Positions 8,402 through 17,481 of a DNA stretch of 64,000 bases are shown here, one piece after another. The position numbers were made by a program, and so were the translations under genes. The notes under the pieces are model-generated. The model had not been told where the DNA came from and ran no database searches. It saw only the letters and a list, made by a program, of their open reading frames with translations. Numbering within the stretch: the first letter of the stretch is position 1; the number at the start of each line of letters is the position of its first letter. The stretch covers positions 62,001 to 126,000 of the forward strand of contig WVSR01000002.1 in the NCBI GenBank assembly GCA_015689775.1, written 5' to 3'. Source of the DNA: Rhodobacterales bacterium LSUCC0387 (GTDB lineage: Bacteria; Pseudomonadota; Alphaproteobacteria; Rhodobacterales; Rhodobacteraceae).

Positions 8402-9772
8402 ATGATACAACTAAAGAGCAGCAACATAGCGTTTGCGAGTGCAGGAATTGCCGTTACGTTGATATGTTACGGTACTCTTGTCCAAGACGGGGGATTGATT
8501 TGGAAAGCTGCTGGATTTGGTGTGGGCTCCTTGGGGCTGTTTTCTACTCGTGCAACCCCTGAAATCGTTACGGCTTTTGGAATATTCTTAGTGGCACTTG
8601 CTCTGGGCATTGTCCCCGCTGAGAAGGTTTTTTCAGGGTTTGTTTCCGGTGGTTTTTGGCTTTTAGTTTCAGGCATCATCCTTGGGACAGCAATTACATC
8701 AACTGGGCTCGCAGACGAGGTATCAAAACGCCTAATTTTATATACTGGGCAGTCATATCCAAAAGCGTTAATTGCTGTCGCAATATGTGGCATGGTGCTA
8801 GGGTTTTTGGTGCCATCAACAATGCCAAGGATCGTAGTTATTATCCCAATAGCTCTCGCTCTTGCATCACGCTTCGGCCTTGATGAAGGTGCGAAAGGTA
8901 CGATAGGTCTGATAGCAACATCAGCATTAGCAACATTGCTGCCGACTTACACAATTCTAACTGCTAATCTACCGACAATTGTCCACGTAGGCGCAATCGA
9001 TCAGGTATATGGGATTCACACCACCTATTCTGAGTATTTTATATATCAGCTGCCAGTTAACATCCTGAGATTGGGTGTTATAGTTATGTACATGCTGTGG
9101 TTTACAAAAGATGTTAGGCCTAGCGTAAAATATTTTGATCCATCCAGCTCAAAACTGACAAAAAAACAACTTCATCTCCTGATTATTTTGGTGTGTGCGA
9201 TCAGCTTTTGGGCGACAGATTTCATTCACCATATTCCACCAGCTTGGATATCTCTTGTTGCAGCTACAGTTGTGATTTGGCCGCGCTTTGGAATGCTTTC
9301 ATCAACAGCAATGAAAGAAAAAATTGACCTTACCCCAGCAATTTTTTTAGCCTCAATAATAACTGTCGTCACAGTCGCAACTGAAGCAGGGTTAGATCAC
9401 TTAGTATCTGATTTTATATTGCGAATACTGCCTGATCAAAACGGTGGCCTTGCGGCGATTTTCTCGGTATTCGGCGTTTCATTTGTTCTGTCTCACTTGA
9501 CCACAGCTCCCGCTGCACCGGCGGTACTCGTACCATTGGCCCAAAATCTGTCAGAAGCGACGGGTCTCTCAATGAACACTACTTTAATGACACAGATTAT
9601 CGGAATCTCAACGCCTGCTATCCCCTACCAGGCTCCACCGTTGATTATTGCAATGTCTCTTTCCAAGGTGCCTAACTTGGTTTTCTTGAAAATTTGTATG
9701 CTGCTATCGCTCGTGGTTATGATGTTTGGTCTACCAATTACTTATGCCTGGTGGAGCATCATAACGCCGTGA
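8402..9772 (+). CDS. DASS/SLC13-type anion (carboxylate) transporter
   Basis: The product has 456 residues from the ATG at 8402. This start was chosen over the TTG six bases upstream because GAGAA lies seven bases before it. About eleven to twelve hydrophobic segments are visible. A paired re-entrant-like repeat (LATLLPTYTILTANLPTIVH and LSHLTTAPAAPAVLVPLAQ) fits sodium-coupled di/tricarboxylate or sulfate carriers. It is the last gene of the plus-strand operon, so the operon encodes two unrelated uptake systems, TRAP and DASS. These may import different substrates, or one may export a product. The ion-transporter superfamily call is good; the exact substrate is unknown. Confidence 0.78.
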   Translation: MIQLKSSNIAFASAGIAVTLICYGTLVQDGGLIWKAAGFGVGSLGLFSTRATPEIVTAFGIFLVALALGIVPAEKVFSGFVSGGFWLLVSGIILGTAITSTGLADEVSKRLILYTGQSYPKALIAVAICGMVLGFLVPSTMPRIVVIIPIALALASRFGLDEGAKGTIGLIATSALATLLPTYTILTANLPTIVHVGAIDQVYGIHTTYSEYFIYQLPVNILRLGVIVMYMLWFTKDVRPSVKYFDPSSSKLTKKQLHLLIILVCAISFWATDFIHHIPPAWISLVAATVVIWPRFGMLSSTAMKEKIDLTPAIFLASIITVVTVATEAGLDHLVSDFILRILPDQNGGLAAIFSVFGVSFVLSHLTTAPAAPAVLVPLAQNLSEATGLSMNTTLMTQIIGISTPAIPYQAPPLIIAMSLSKVPNLVFLKICMLLSLVVMMFGLPITYAWWSIITP

Positions 9773-9811
9773 GTTCATCTATGATTAAACTCAAACGAAC
9801 AGCAACATTGA

Positions 9812-10372
9812 TTAGTTTATTTCACGTAACCATTTTTCAATTGGATCACCGCTCGAGATATTAGAATTCACTAGACCATCAATCATGAATGTTGGCGAGG
9901 AGTGGATCCCATTTTGCCTTGAGTACTTGGTGTGTCGTTTTATTTCAGCGTCAATTTCTAGAGATTGAAAATCGTCTGCCAGCGACAAGTCAGTTATTTT
10001 TTCGATTTTTTCAATTAGCTGCATTGGGGTCTCGAACAACAATGGCCCAGTCCGATGCTCATGTAGTTCGAATTCTTCTTTGTTAGCGAATATTGCGCCC
10101 ATAACTGCTTTTGCCGCAGATTTGCCATTTTTCTGCATCGATGCACCTAAAATAACCCGACAAAGTATTCCAGAAAATACATGCCAGGGCTGAGAGTGTA
10201 ACCATATCCTTAAAGCGATATTTTCTGATCGCTCTTCTGATAAAAAATCATCAAGTTTGAAAAAAGTGCGAGCAGAAAATGGGCATGTTGGTTCCAAAAA
10301 TATTTCGAATAACTTTTTTCCATTTCCCCACACCAATGGCTCAAAAGGGCTTCGTGCTATCACAGCGGACAT
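9812..10372 (-). CDS. DsbA-family thioredoxin-like protein with CPFS motif
   Basis: This 186-residue protein has a thioredoxin fold with an inserted helical domain. The active-site-like motif is C30-P-F-S33 (LEPTCPFSART), so only the first cysteine of a CxxC pair is kept. A cis-proline loop is visible at HSSPTFMIDGLVN. No signal peptide is present, so the protein is probably cytosolic. Single-cysteine members of this clan include FrnE-like and 2-hydroxychromene-2-carboxylate isomerase-like enzymes, which use glutathione. It is convergent with the carboxylate carrier and 39 bases away. A link with the GST and quinone reductase of the same region is possible but unproven. Confidence 0.75.
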   Translation of the reverse strand: MSAVIARSPFEPLVWGNGKKLFEIFLEPTCPFSARTFFKLDDFLSEERSENIALRIWLHSQPWHVFSGILCRVILGASMQKNGKSAAKAVMGAIFANKEEFELHEHRTGPLLFETPMQLIEKIEKITDLSLADDFQSLEIDAEIKRHTKYSRQNGIHSSPTFMIDGLVNSNISSGDPIEKWLREIN

Positions 10373-10639
10373 TACTCTTACTCCGTGATCATTTATGTTG
10401 GCGACAATTTTGTAAGTGGACTACGTCTTTCTATTAGGCCTGCGTCTTTAAGCTAACGGGGACCATCACTCGCGCGATCATTCCCATTATCACTGTTAGC
10501 CGAATTACTTTCCGGTTCAGCAATATCAATTGCGATCCAGATCTCAAAAAATTTTACCGATATAGCAATTAGACCCAACTGAAAAAATAAGTTTCTTTCC
10601 AATACCTGAGTGGGGCAGTGGCACGAATAGAACCAATTT

Positions 10640-11896
10640 TTATATGCCCTCCACAATTTCGCGCATTGCTGTGAGGAATTGTGCGACTTCGGTTTCGGTG
10701 TTGTAGTGGCACATCGAGACGCGCACGGCGGCGTCTAGGCCCAAAGGGGAGAGCACGTTGCCTGAATAGTGATCCGCCTTGCGGGTATGGGTGCGGATGC
10801 CGCGTTCGCGCAGTTTGGCGACAATATCGGGCGCGGCTTGGCCTTTGACGGTTAAACAAACCAGACCCTCGCGTGCGGGGTTCTCTAGGCCGCCGATGAT
10901 GTCGACCTCCGCCATATCCTTGAGGCCTTTGATGTTGCCAATGCCGTTGATCATGGTGTCGGTAAGACGTTTTTCATGGGCGTGGATTGCCTCGCCTGCC
11001 GCCACAACCCGCGCGCGTGGGTCGGTCTGATCCGAGACTTCGCCGCCCAGCCAGACGAAATAATCCACCACATCGGAAAAGGTCACATAGGCGCCTGTAT
11101 CACGGGTGCCGAATTCCCATGGGTTTCCCGGCGCATCAATCAGATGTTCATGTTTGATCGCATGCAGCCTGTCACTGACCCAAGCCACGCCATAGCCATG
11201 ACGCGAGAAGACCTTATAGGGCGAAATGACATAGCCATCGACATCATAGCTCTCGATATCAAGCCTGCCATGCGCGGCGTGCTGGATGCCATCAACGATG
11301 ATGATGCAATCAGGCGCAATTTTACGGATTTCGGCCGCAATCGCGCCCACATCCACCCCCATGCCCGTGACGGGCGAGGTGTGCAAGATCGTGGCCACGC
11401 GGGTATCTGGGGTGATTTCGGGGCGATAGGCTTCGGGGCCGACTGTGCCCTTGGCGTCGTCATGTGCGACAAGGATATGGGGCTTGCCCGCCACTTCAGC
11501 CCAATGGGCAGCGGCACTGCGCGACGCGGGATGTTCCAACGTGCTGCCCAAAACGCGACCTGCGCCCGTGCCCACAATCGCGGTTCGGATCAAGCGAAAC
11601 AGCAATTCTGTGCCGCTTTCACCCACGAAAAACTGCCCCTTCGGCGCGTTGAAAAACAGCCGCATATCGGCTTTTGCTTTGTCGATCAGTGCCACAAGGG
11701 CATGCGCGGCAGGGTTGTCACGGCCTTGATTGTCGGGGATGGCGGCGAATTTGGCCGAAGTTCCGACCACAGAATTCAGCGTCAATGCACCGCCTGCATT
11801 CTCGAAAAACACCCGAGGCCCTTCAAAGGGGCAGGTGTCCACATGGGCGAAGCGACCGCGAATTTCATCTAACAAACCCGATTTTTCACTCAGCAT
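10640..11896 (-). CDS. Class V aminotransferase-fold PLP enzyme (cysteine desulfurase-like)
   Basis: The 418-residue fold-type I PLP enzyme resembles the NifS/CsdA/isopenicillin epimerase group. The internal aldimine lysine is in SPYKVFSRHGYG, preceded by the cofactor-binding aspartate of IIVDGIQHAAHG. N-terminal landmarks are RVFFENAGGALTLNSV and FFVGESGTELLFRLIR. No desulfurase active-site cysteine loop is evident in the C-terminal part, so an aminotransferase, lyase or epimerase role is as likely as sulfur mobilisation. It is divergent from matB with a 97-base gap. Base composition changes here from the AT-rich left cluster to a GC-richer block. Confidence 0.82.
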   Translation of the reverse strand: MLSEKSGLLDEIRGRFAHVDTCPFEGPRVFFENAGGALTLNSVVGTSAKFAAIPDNQGRDNPAAHALVALIDKAKADMRLFFNAPKGQFFVGESGTELLFRLIRTAIVGTGAGRVLGSTLEHPASRSAAAHWAEVAGKPHILVAHDDAKGTVGPEAYRPEITPDTRVATILHTSPVTGMGVDVGAIAAEIRKIAPDCIIIVDGIQHAAHGRLDIESYDVDGYVISPYKVFSRHGYGVAWVSDRLHAIKHEHLIDAPGNPWEFGTRDTGAYVTFSDVVDYFVWLGGEVSDQTDPRARVVAAGEAIHAHEKRLTDTMINGIGNIKGLKDMAEVDIIGGLENPAREGLVCLTVKGQAAPDIVAKLRERGIRTHTRKADHYSGNVLSPLGLDAAVRVSMCHYNTETEVAQFLTAMREIVEGI

Positions 11897-11993
11897 TTGA
11901 CCATTTCTTTCTACACAGTAAGGTTGCGCCTCTTAGGGCAGGGGGCGATAAAGCGTCCAAGTCAGCGCGCCTATAGGAGTGAGGAAATCGCGA

Positions 11994-13508
11994 ATGAGCA
12001 ACCCCCTTTTTGACGCTTTATTGGCCCCCCATCGGGGCAAGGAGAGCAGCTTTCTGATCTTGCCTGACGGATCAGAAATGTCACATAGCGCATTCCTTGG
12101 TTTGGCCAATCAAATGGCCCATGCTTTGCGTGCTGCAGATGTGGGAGTGGGGGACCGGGTTGCGGTGCATGTTGAGAAAACCGCGCCTGCTTTGGCGCTC
12201 TATGCGGCTTGTATCACGGCGGGTGCTGTGTTTTTGCCACTGAACACCGCCTATACGCCCGCCGAGTTATCTTATTTCATCACCGATGCTGACGCTGCGC
12301 TTGTGGTCTGTGATCCGTCAGAAGTCGCCGCATTGATCCCAATCGCCGAAACCTGCAAGGCGGCAATCCTGACCTTGGATGCGTCAGGGGAGGGCAGTTT
12401 GACCACCGCAGCGGGGCAGCATCCCACGGATTTCAAGCCTGTGCCGCGCGGGCAAGATAATCTCGCGGCGCTTCTTTATACTTCGGGGACGACGGGCCGC
12501 TCAAAGGGGGCAATGATGACCCATGAGAACCTACTGTCAAACGCGAGCGCCTTGGCCGAGGAGTGGCGCTTTACAGGGGATGATGTGCTGCTGCACGCTT
12601 TGCCGATATTCCATTCGCATGGGCTTTTTGTGGCTTGCAATGTCAGCTTGTTGGCACGCAATGCGATGATCTTTCTGCCAAAATTTGACCAAGAGGCAAT
12701 TTTGCAACTCTTGCCGCGCGCCACCACGATGATGGGTGTGCCGACCTTCTACACGCGGCTGTTGGAGGATGCGCGCTTCACCCGTGACTTGGTCGCGCAT
12801 ATGCGGCTCTTTGTGTCTGGCTCTGCACCGCTTTTGGCCGAAACTCATTTGGCCTTCGAGGGCCGTACGGGTCACCGCATTCTTGAAAGATATGGGATGA
12901 CTGAGACGAATATGAACACCTCAAACCCCTATGAGGGGGATCGGCGCGCAGGAACGGTTGGTTTCCCTCTGAAGGGAGTGGAAGTGCGTGTCTGTGATCC
13001 TGAGACGCGCGCAGAATTGCCCATGGGCGAGATCGGGATGCTTCATGTGCGCGGGCCAAATGTATTTTGTGGCTATTGGAACATGCCTGAAAAAACCCGT
13101 GAAGAACTGCTTGAAGATGGTTTTTTTATCACGGGCGATTTGGCCAAGATTGACGCGGATGGCTATGTCACCATCGTTGGGCGGGGTAAGGATTTGATCA
13201 TCTCGGGCGGGTTTAACATTTATCCAAAAGAGATTGAGATGTTCCTCGATGCGCAGTCAGGAGTAAAGGAAAGCGCTGTCATTGGTGCGCCGCACCCTGA
13301 TTTTGGTGAAAGCGTGGTGGCGGTTTTGGTGCCTGAGGCAGAAGACAGTATTGATTTGGATGCAATCCTTGCTGCGGCCAAGGTGGAACTTGCAGGGTTC
13401 AAGCGTCCTCGTCATTTTGCCATTGTCGAGGCCTTGCCGCGCAACACAATGGGTAAAGTTCAAAAAGCCAAGATGCGCAAAACCTATGCAGATGTGTTTC
13501 AAGCTTAG
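11994..13508 (+). CDS. matB: Malonyl-CoA synthetase (MatB-type acyl-CoA ligase)
   Basis: The product is 504 residues from the ATG at 11994, preceded by GAGG. An in-frame GTG at 11979 would leave no room for a ribosome site. ANL-superfamily motifs are present: the P-loop YTSGTTGRSKGAMMTH, ALPIFHSHGLF, ERYGMTETNMNTSNPYEG, GDLAKIDADGYVTIVGRGKD and the C-terminal catalytic lysine of PRNTMGKVQKAK. The ERYGMTET and PIFHSHGLF pattern is that of MatB, which activates malonate or methylmalonate to its CoA thioester in the cytosol. The stop overlaps the stop of the convergent EamA gene by four bases. Other short dicarboxylates as substrates cannot be excluded. Confidence 0.86.
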   Translation: MSNPLFDALLAPHRGKESSFLILPDGSEMSHSAFLGLANQMAHALRAADVGVGDRVAVHVEKTAPALALYAACITAGAVFLPLNTAYTPAELSYFITDADAALVVCDPSEVAALIPIAETCKAAILTLDASGEGSLTTAAGQHPTDFKPVPRGQDNLAALLYTSGTTGRSKGAMMTHENLLSNASALAEEWRFTGDDVLLHALPIFHSHGLFVACNVSLLARNAMIFLPKFDQEAILQLLPRATTMMGVPTFYTRLLEDARFTRDLVAHMRLFVSGSAPLLAETHLAFEGRTGHRILERYGMTETNMNTSNPYEGDRRAGTVGFPLKGVEVRVCDPETRAELPMGEIGMLHVRGPNVFCGYWNMPEKTREELLEDGFFITGDLAKIDADGYVTIVGRGKDLIISGGFNIYPKEIEMFLDAQSGVKESAVIGAPHPDFGESVVAVLVPEAEDSIDLDAILAAAKVELAGFKRPRHFAIVEALPRNTMGKVQKAKMRKTYADVFQA

Positions 13509-14437
13509 ACAGGTGGGGTCGGGCGGCGTTGCAGATCTGCGCGCCGCTCACGTGCGAAGACATAAAGGCCTGATCCCACGATAATCGCGATACCCAACCA
13601 AGTTAGGCTGTCTGGGAAATCTTGGAACAGGACATACCCTACCGCTACAGATCCCGCGATTTCGAGATATTGAAGCGGCGCGATTGTGGCTGTGGGTGCC
13701 AGTTTTAGGGCGACTGACAGCAAGAGATGAGAAATAGTGGCCAGGATACCCACGGCCAATAAGGCCATCATGGCAAATTGATTGGGCCAAACAGGATCTA
13801 ACCATGGGTTGTTCGTGCCCTCAAACCCAACAATGAGGGGTAGGATTAACAGGGATGCCCCCAATGCAGTATATGCCTGAAGCGCGATTGGATGTTGGCG
13901 GTCTGACATTGTGCGCGTGAGGATCATATAAGCGGCAAATGTCACAGCCGTTCCAAGGGGGAGTAACGCCACAAACCCCAATTCCTGAAAGCTTGGTTGG
14001 ATCACAAAAAGCGCACCGATAAACCCAATGACACAGGCAATTATACGGCGCGGGCCGACCTGCTCGCCCAACAAAAGCCCCCCCATGAGGGTCAGGATAA
14101 AGGGCTCGACAAAGAAGATGGCCATGGCGTTTGCAATTGGCATGTATCGAATGGCCGAGAAAAAGCAAAATGTTGCCAAAAGCAGCATCAAGCCGCGCAT
14201 CAGATGCCCCACAACATCGCGCGCCGTGGGGCGCATGGCGACCCCCATCATAATCGCCAAGGGGATCAAGATCACAACTTGAACCCCGAAGCGCGCCGCA
14301 ACAATTTGCAGCACGGGCACCTCATTAGGGGTGAGCTTGGCCATCCCGTCCATAATTGGGGCGGTGATGCAAAAGCCGATCATAAAAAGAATACCCAAAA
14401 CAGGCTTATCTGCGGTGCTGCGCATGCTATGATCCAT
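13505..14437 (-). CDS. EamA/DMT-family membrane transporter
   Basis: The 310-residue protein has ten predicted membrane helices in two EamA halves. Visible landmarks are PVLGILFMIGFCITAPIMDGMAK, YMPIANAMAIFFVEPFILTLMGG with LLGEQVG, and near the C-terminus IAPLQYLEIAGSVAVGYVLFQD. The start is uncertain. The open frame extends upstream into the methyltransferase gene, and candidate ATGs outside that gene are at 14491, 14473 and 14437; I chose the last because it puts the first helix near the N-terminus. Members export metabolites such as amino acids or drugs. It follows the methyltransferase gene by 88 bases on the same strand. Confidence 0.85.
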   Translation of the reverse strand: MDHSMRSTADKPVLGILFMIGFCITAPIMDGMAKLTPNEVPVLQIVAARFGVQVVILIPLAIMMGVAMRPTARDVVGHLMRGLMLLLATFCFFSAIRYMPIANAMAIFFVEPFILTLMGGLLLGEQVGPRRIIACVIGFIGALFVIQPSFQELGFVALLPLGTAVTFAAYMILTRTMSDRQHPIALQAYTALGASLLILPLIVGFEGTNNPWLDPVWPNQFAMMALLAVGILATISHLLLSVALKLAPTATIAPLQYLEIAGSVAVGYVLFQDFPDSLTWLGIAIIVGSGLYVFARERRADLQRRPTPPV

Positions 14438-14525
14438 CGTGATACTGGCCCCATCAAACAGGGGCGTATGCTGCATCACTGGCACGATCATACGGTTTTG
14501 GGAATGATAATTTGCGGGCGCTGGT

Positions 14526-15479
14526 TTAGGCCATGACCTTATTGAGATCATCATCGCGTAAGGGGGCTTGGCGATGGGCAGGCGTCGCAAATACTATCAA
14601 TCCCATCACATCTTCTCCACGATCTTGGCGAATAGGGGCTTCGGTGATCTTCGGCGGGGCAAAACCCGCTTGCGCAAGAAGATCAGTGATATAGCTCTGT
14701 GAATGTGTGAAACGGCGTGATGTCATTAGGCGCACGGGCGCATCACCTGCCTCGACTGTGAAACAAAGACGCCCTTCGGGCAAAAGCGCATCGGCGCACC
14801 ATCCGATTACCTGTTCCAAAGCACCGATATAATTGAACACATCCGCCGCTACGATCAGGTCATAGCTTGGGCCGATAAGTGCCAATTCTGTGATGTCGCA
14901 TTTGTCTAGCCTGTCGTAACAGCCCTTTTCCTCGGCCTCGGACAACATGGCCGCAGAAAGGTCATATCCAACAAGCTGCGCCGCAATTGGGCGCAACAGA
15001 ACCCCCATGAGGCCCGTGCCGCATCCCAAATCCAGTGCAGCATTGGCGTGGCGAAGGCCTGCGCGCGACAACTCTTCGGCAATCAATTCTGGTGCGCGAT
15101 ACCCAAGCCCCTCGCGCAGTGATCTCTCAAAGCGCGGCGCATATTGATCAAATAATGTCTCGACAAAGGCCGCGGGCATGCGGTCGGTGATGGGGTCAGC
15201 CCGCGCGATAAGATCGCATTTCATTGCTGCACCAAAAGGATCGCTTGGGTCGAGGCTCATCGCCTTACGCCAAGCTGCAATGGCCAAATCTGCTTCGCCT
15301 GTGGCCTCGTGATATTCACCCAAACGATACCACCCAGCCGCCCAATAAGGGGAGAGCTCAAGCGCGGAATTCAACGCCTCGACTGCGCCTGCAGCATCGC
15401 CTAAATGCGCGAGGGTCTCCGCAAAAGCTGCGCGCCTATCTGCCGCCGTATCGCCAGAGGAAAAGGTGTTAAACCCCAT
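14526..15479 (-). CDS. SAM-dependent methyltransferase with N-terminal TPR segment
   Basis: The 317-residue protein has two parts. Residues 15-90 form about two TPR-like helical pairs (AVEALNSALELSPYWAAGWY, ADLAIAAWRKAMSLDPSDP). Residues 115-310 form a class I methyltransferase domain with motif I LDLGCGTGLMGVLL and post-I VGYDLSAAMLSEA. The FDQYAPRFERSL linker between the parts is a hallmark I associate with a proteobacterial family of TPR-methyltransferases. The substrate is unknown; the TPRs suggest a protein target. The minus-strand order is methyltransferase then EamA transporter. Confidence 0.83.
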   Translation of the reverse strand: MGFNTFSSGDTAADRRAAFAETLAHLGDAAGAVEALNSALELSPYWAAGWYRLGEYHEATGEADLAIAAWRKAMSLDPSDPFGAAMKCDLIARADPITDRMPAAFVETLFDQYAPRFERSLREGLGYRAPELIAEELSRAGLRHANAALDLGCGTGLMGVLLRPIAAQLVGYDLSAAMLSEAEEKGCYDRLDKCDITELALIGPSYDLIVAADVFNYIGALEQVIGWCADALLPEGRLCFTVEAGDAPVRLMTSRRFTHSQSYITDLLAQAGFAPPKITEAPIRQDRGEDVMGLIVFATPAHRQAPLRDDDLNKVMA

Positions 15480-15686
15480 GATTTTGTAACTTTAAACCTT
15501 GGCCTAACGCCCTTATTGCGTCCCTGGCCATGAAACTACGGCTGAGGCCCATAGCGTAGTCGCAGATATGTCCGGACTGTCTTGCAGTCAAGCACCTTAA
15601 CACATCAAATCAACGCATCGCTGTGGCGTTCAATTTTTGGCGTAATCTTTGGATCAAGTACCTTGCACGCAGATGCGATTAATTAT

Positions 15687-17363
15687 TCACGACATGCTGG
15701 CGTCACGGATCATTTGAAAGCCCGTATAACCGTTATTTGCTATATCTTCGCAACGGGCGCTGTAAACATCTAGCCCGCCAGCATACGGCATGAACACACG
15801 TGGTTTTCCGGGAATATTAGCTCCCAAATACCAAGAGTGGTTTGCCTTCGGTAGCAGGGTATTACTCGCAACTGTATTCACGTGTTCTGTCCATTGAAGC
15901 ATCGCTTCTTCAAGAACCTCAATGGATCGAATTTTGTTAGATTCAGCGAAATGTAATAAGTCAGAAATCCAATTCACATTTTGCTCAATTGATCTTGGCA
16001 TATTGGTTAAGACAGAAGGGCTGCCTGGCCCAGTGACAATGAACATATTTGGAAAATGAGCCACGCCGACACCTAGGTAGGTTTTTGGTCCTTCGCACCA
16101 CGCGTCACACAGCCTAAGGCCCTTTTTTCCGACTATGTCCATATTAAGAAGTGCACCGGACATCGCATCAAAGCCAGTAGCAAATACTATGATATCGGCT
16201 TCAATCTTTGTACCGTCTTCAAGAACCATACCGTGCTTGTCTAATTTCGAAATCGGGTTTTCACGAACATCAACAAGATGAACATTCTTGCGATTATAGG
16301 TTTCGAAATAATTTGTATCTATTGGGGGACGCTTTGTCGCGAAAGGGTGATCGGACGGCAATAACTTTTTGGCGGTGTCTTGGTTCCCGACAATTTCAAA
16401 TATCTTTGAGCGTATAAAATCGGACATGATTTTATTTGATCGCTCGTTGAATAGAATGTCCTGAAAACTTTCGCGGAACCGAAGGCCTCCTATCTCCCAG
16501 GCTTGTTCTAAAATCTCGATGCGTTCGTTTTCGGGTGTTTCAATTAGGTTCCGTGGAGGAGCTGTCCATGGATGGCCATGCCGGGATGATAGCATCTGAG
16601 CCTTTACATGGTTTCGTTCTTTTGTGAATTTTGAATGAAAATCGGAGTGCAGTGGAGCATTTCGAGCCGGAACACTGTAATTTGGAGTGCGCTGTAAGAC
16701 AGTTAGCTTCTGCGCCTCTTGTGCAATAACTGGAATTGCCTGAATTCCGGTTGAGCCTGTGCCAATAATTGCTACCGATTTGTTGTGAAAATCTACGCCA
16801 TCATGAGGCCATTGACCCGTATGGTATATTTGGCCTTCAAATTCTTGTGAGCCATCAAAATCGGGAGTGTTTGTTGAGGACAAGCAACCCACCGCCGATA
16901 CCAAATATTTTGCTTCAATGAGAAAGCCACTATTGCACTGTATTTGCCAGCATGCCGTGTCTTCATTCCACACAGCTGTTTTGACGCGTTGATCAAGATA
17001 AATGTCATGTCGCAAATGCAATTTATCTGCACAAAAATTCAGATAGGAAAGTATCTCAGCTTGGCCCGGATATCGCTCTGACCATCTCCATTCGTTTAGA
17101 ATTTCGTCCGAAAAATAATAACAATATGTGTGGCTTTCTGAGTCACACCGAGCGCCCGGGTATCGGTTCCAGTACCAGGTGCCTCCAACACCAGCACCAG
17201 CCTCAACAATAGCGGCTTTCAAATGCAATTTGTCTCGCAATAAATGAAGCTGATATAGGCCGGAAAATCCAGCGCCGATGATGATGGCATCAAGCTGTAA
17301 TTTCGATCCGTTAGCTACGGGGTGTTGATCAATCGATGTGTTCGCCATTGTCTTTTTAAACAT
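15687..17363 (-). CDS. Flavin-containing Baeyer-Villiger-type monooxygenase
   Basis: The 558-residue protein shows the type I BVMO layout. The FAD-binding GxGxxG is at 30-35 (IIGAGFSG), followed by GVGGTWYWNRYPGARCD. The fingerprint FxGxxxHTxxWP is at 175-186 (FEGQIYHTGQWP). The NADPH-binding motif is at 201-206 (IIGTGSTGIQ). C-terminal landmarks are FATGFDAMSGALL and TGPGSPSVLTNMP. The enzyme should insert oxygen next to a ketone, giving an ester or lactone, using NADPH and O2. It is divergent from the carbamoylase gene with a 118-base gap, so it may be part of the hydantoin cluster, though no obvious ketone intermediate is known there. M6 is an alternative start. Confidence 0.88.
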   Translation of the reverse strand: MFKKTMANTSIDQHPVANGSKLQLDAIIIGAGFSGLYQLHLLRDKLHLKAAIVEAGAGVGGTWYWNRYPGARCDSESHTYCYYFSDEILNEWRWSERYPGQAEILSYLNFCADKLHLRHDIYLDQRVKTAVWNEDTACWQIQCNSGFLIEAKYLVSAVGCLSSTNTPDFDGSQEFEGQIYHTGQWPHDGVDFHNKSVAIIGTGSTGIQAIPVIAQEAQKLTVLQRTPNYSVPARNAPLHSDFHSKFTKERNHVKAQMLSSRHGHPWTAPPRNLIETPENERIEILEQAWEIGGLRFRESFQDILFNERSNKIMSDFIRSKIFEIVGNQDTAKKLLPSDHPFATKRPPIDTNYFETYNRKNVHLVDVRENPISKLDKHGMVLEDGTKIEADIIVFATGFDAMSGALLNMDIVGKKGLRLCDAWCEGPKTYLGVGVAHFPNMFIVTGPGSPSVLTNMPRSIEQNVNWISDLLHFAESNKIRSIEVLEEAMLQWTEHVNTVASNTLLPKANHSWYLGANIPGKPRVFMPYAGGLDVYSARCEDIANNGYTGFQMIRDASMS

Positions 17364-17404
17364 TAGTGTTTCAGAATTTCCTCTAGGAGCTAGTACTGTA
17401 ACGT

Positions 17405-17417
17405 GACTATTCTAGTC
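17405..17417. promoter_or_regulatory. Dyad GACTA-TTC-TAGTC in divergent promoter region
   Basis: Perfect 5-bp arms around a 3-base centre lie midway between the monooxygenase start and the carbamoylase start, where an operator controlling both genes would be expected. No regulator gene is adjacent. Short dyads occur by chance, so support is weak. Confidence 0.3.
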
Positions 17418-17481
17418 TGGACAGAGCCAAGGCAGTTGTTGCGTTTGGGTAGAAGTTTTTGAGCTGTTCGGGAGGTGAATT

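Noticed and set aside
10453-10656. A 67-codon minus-strand frame in the gap between the DsbA-like and aminotransferase genes
   Set aside because: It overlaps the end of the aminotransferase gene, has no ribosome site, and its product looks unlike a folded protein. The 267-base gap (10373-10639) is better seen as non-coding at a composition boundary.
10976-11872. A 298-codon plus-strand frame opposite the aminotransferase gene
   Set aside because: It is entirely antisense to a well supported enzyme gene and its product is rich in H, C and R as expected for a shadow frame.
13997-14536. A 179-codon plus-strand frame opposite the EamA gene
   Set aside because: The translation is dominated by H, K, N and Q, typical of the complement of a membrane protein gene.
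15582-15773. A 63-codon plus-strand frame in the 15.5-15.7 kb gap
   Set aside because: No ribosome site, overlap with the monooxygenase 3' end, and no recognisable motif.
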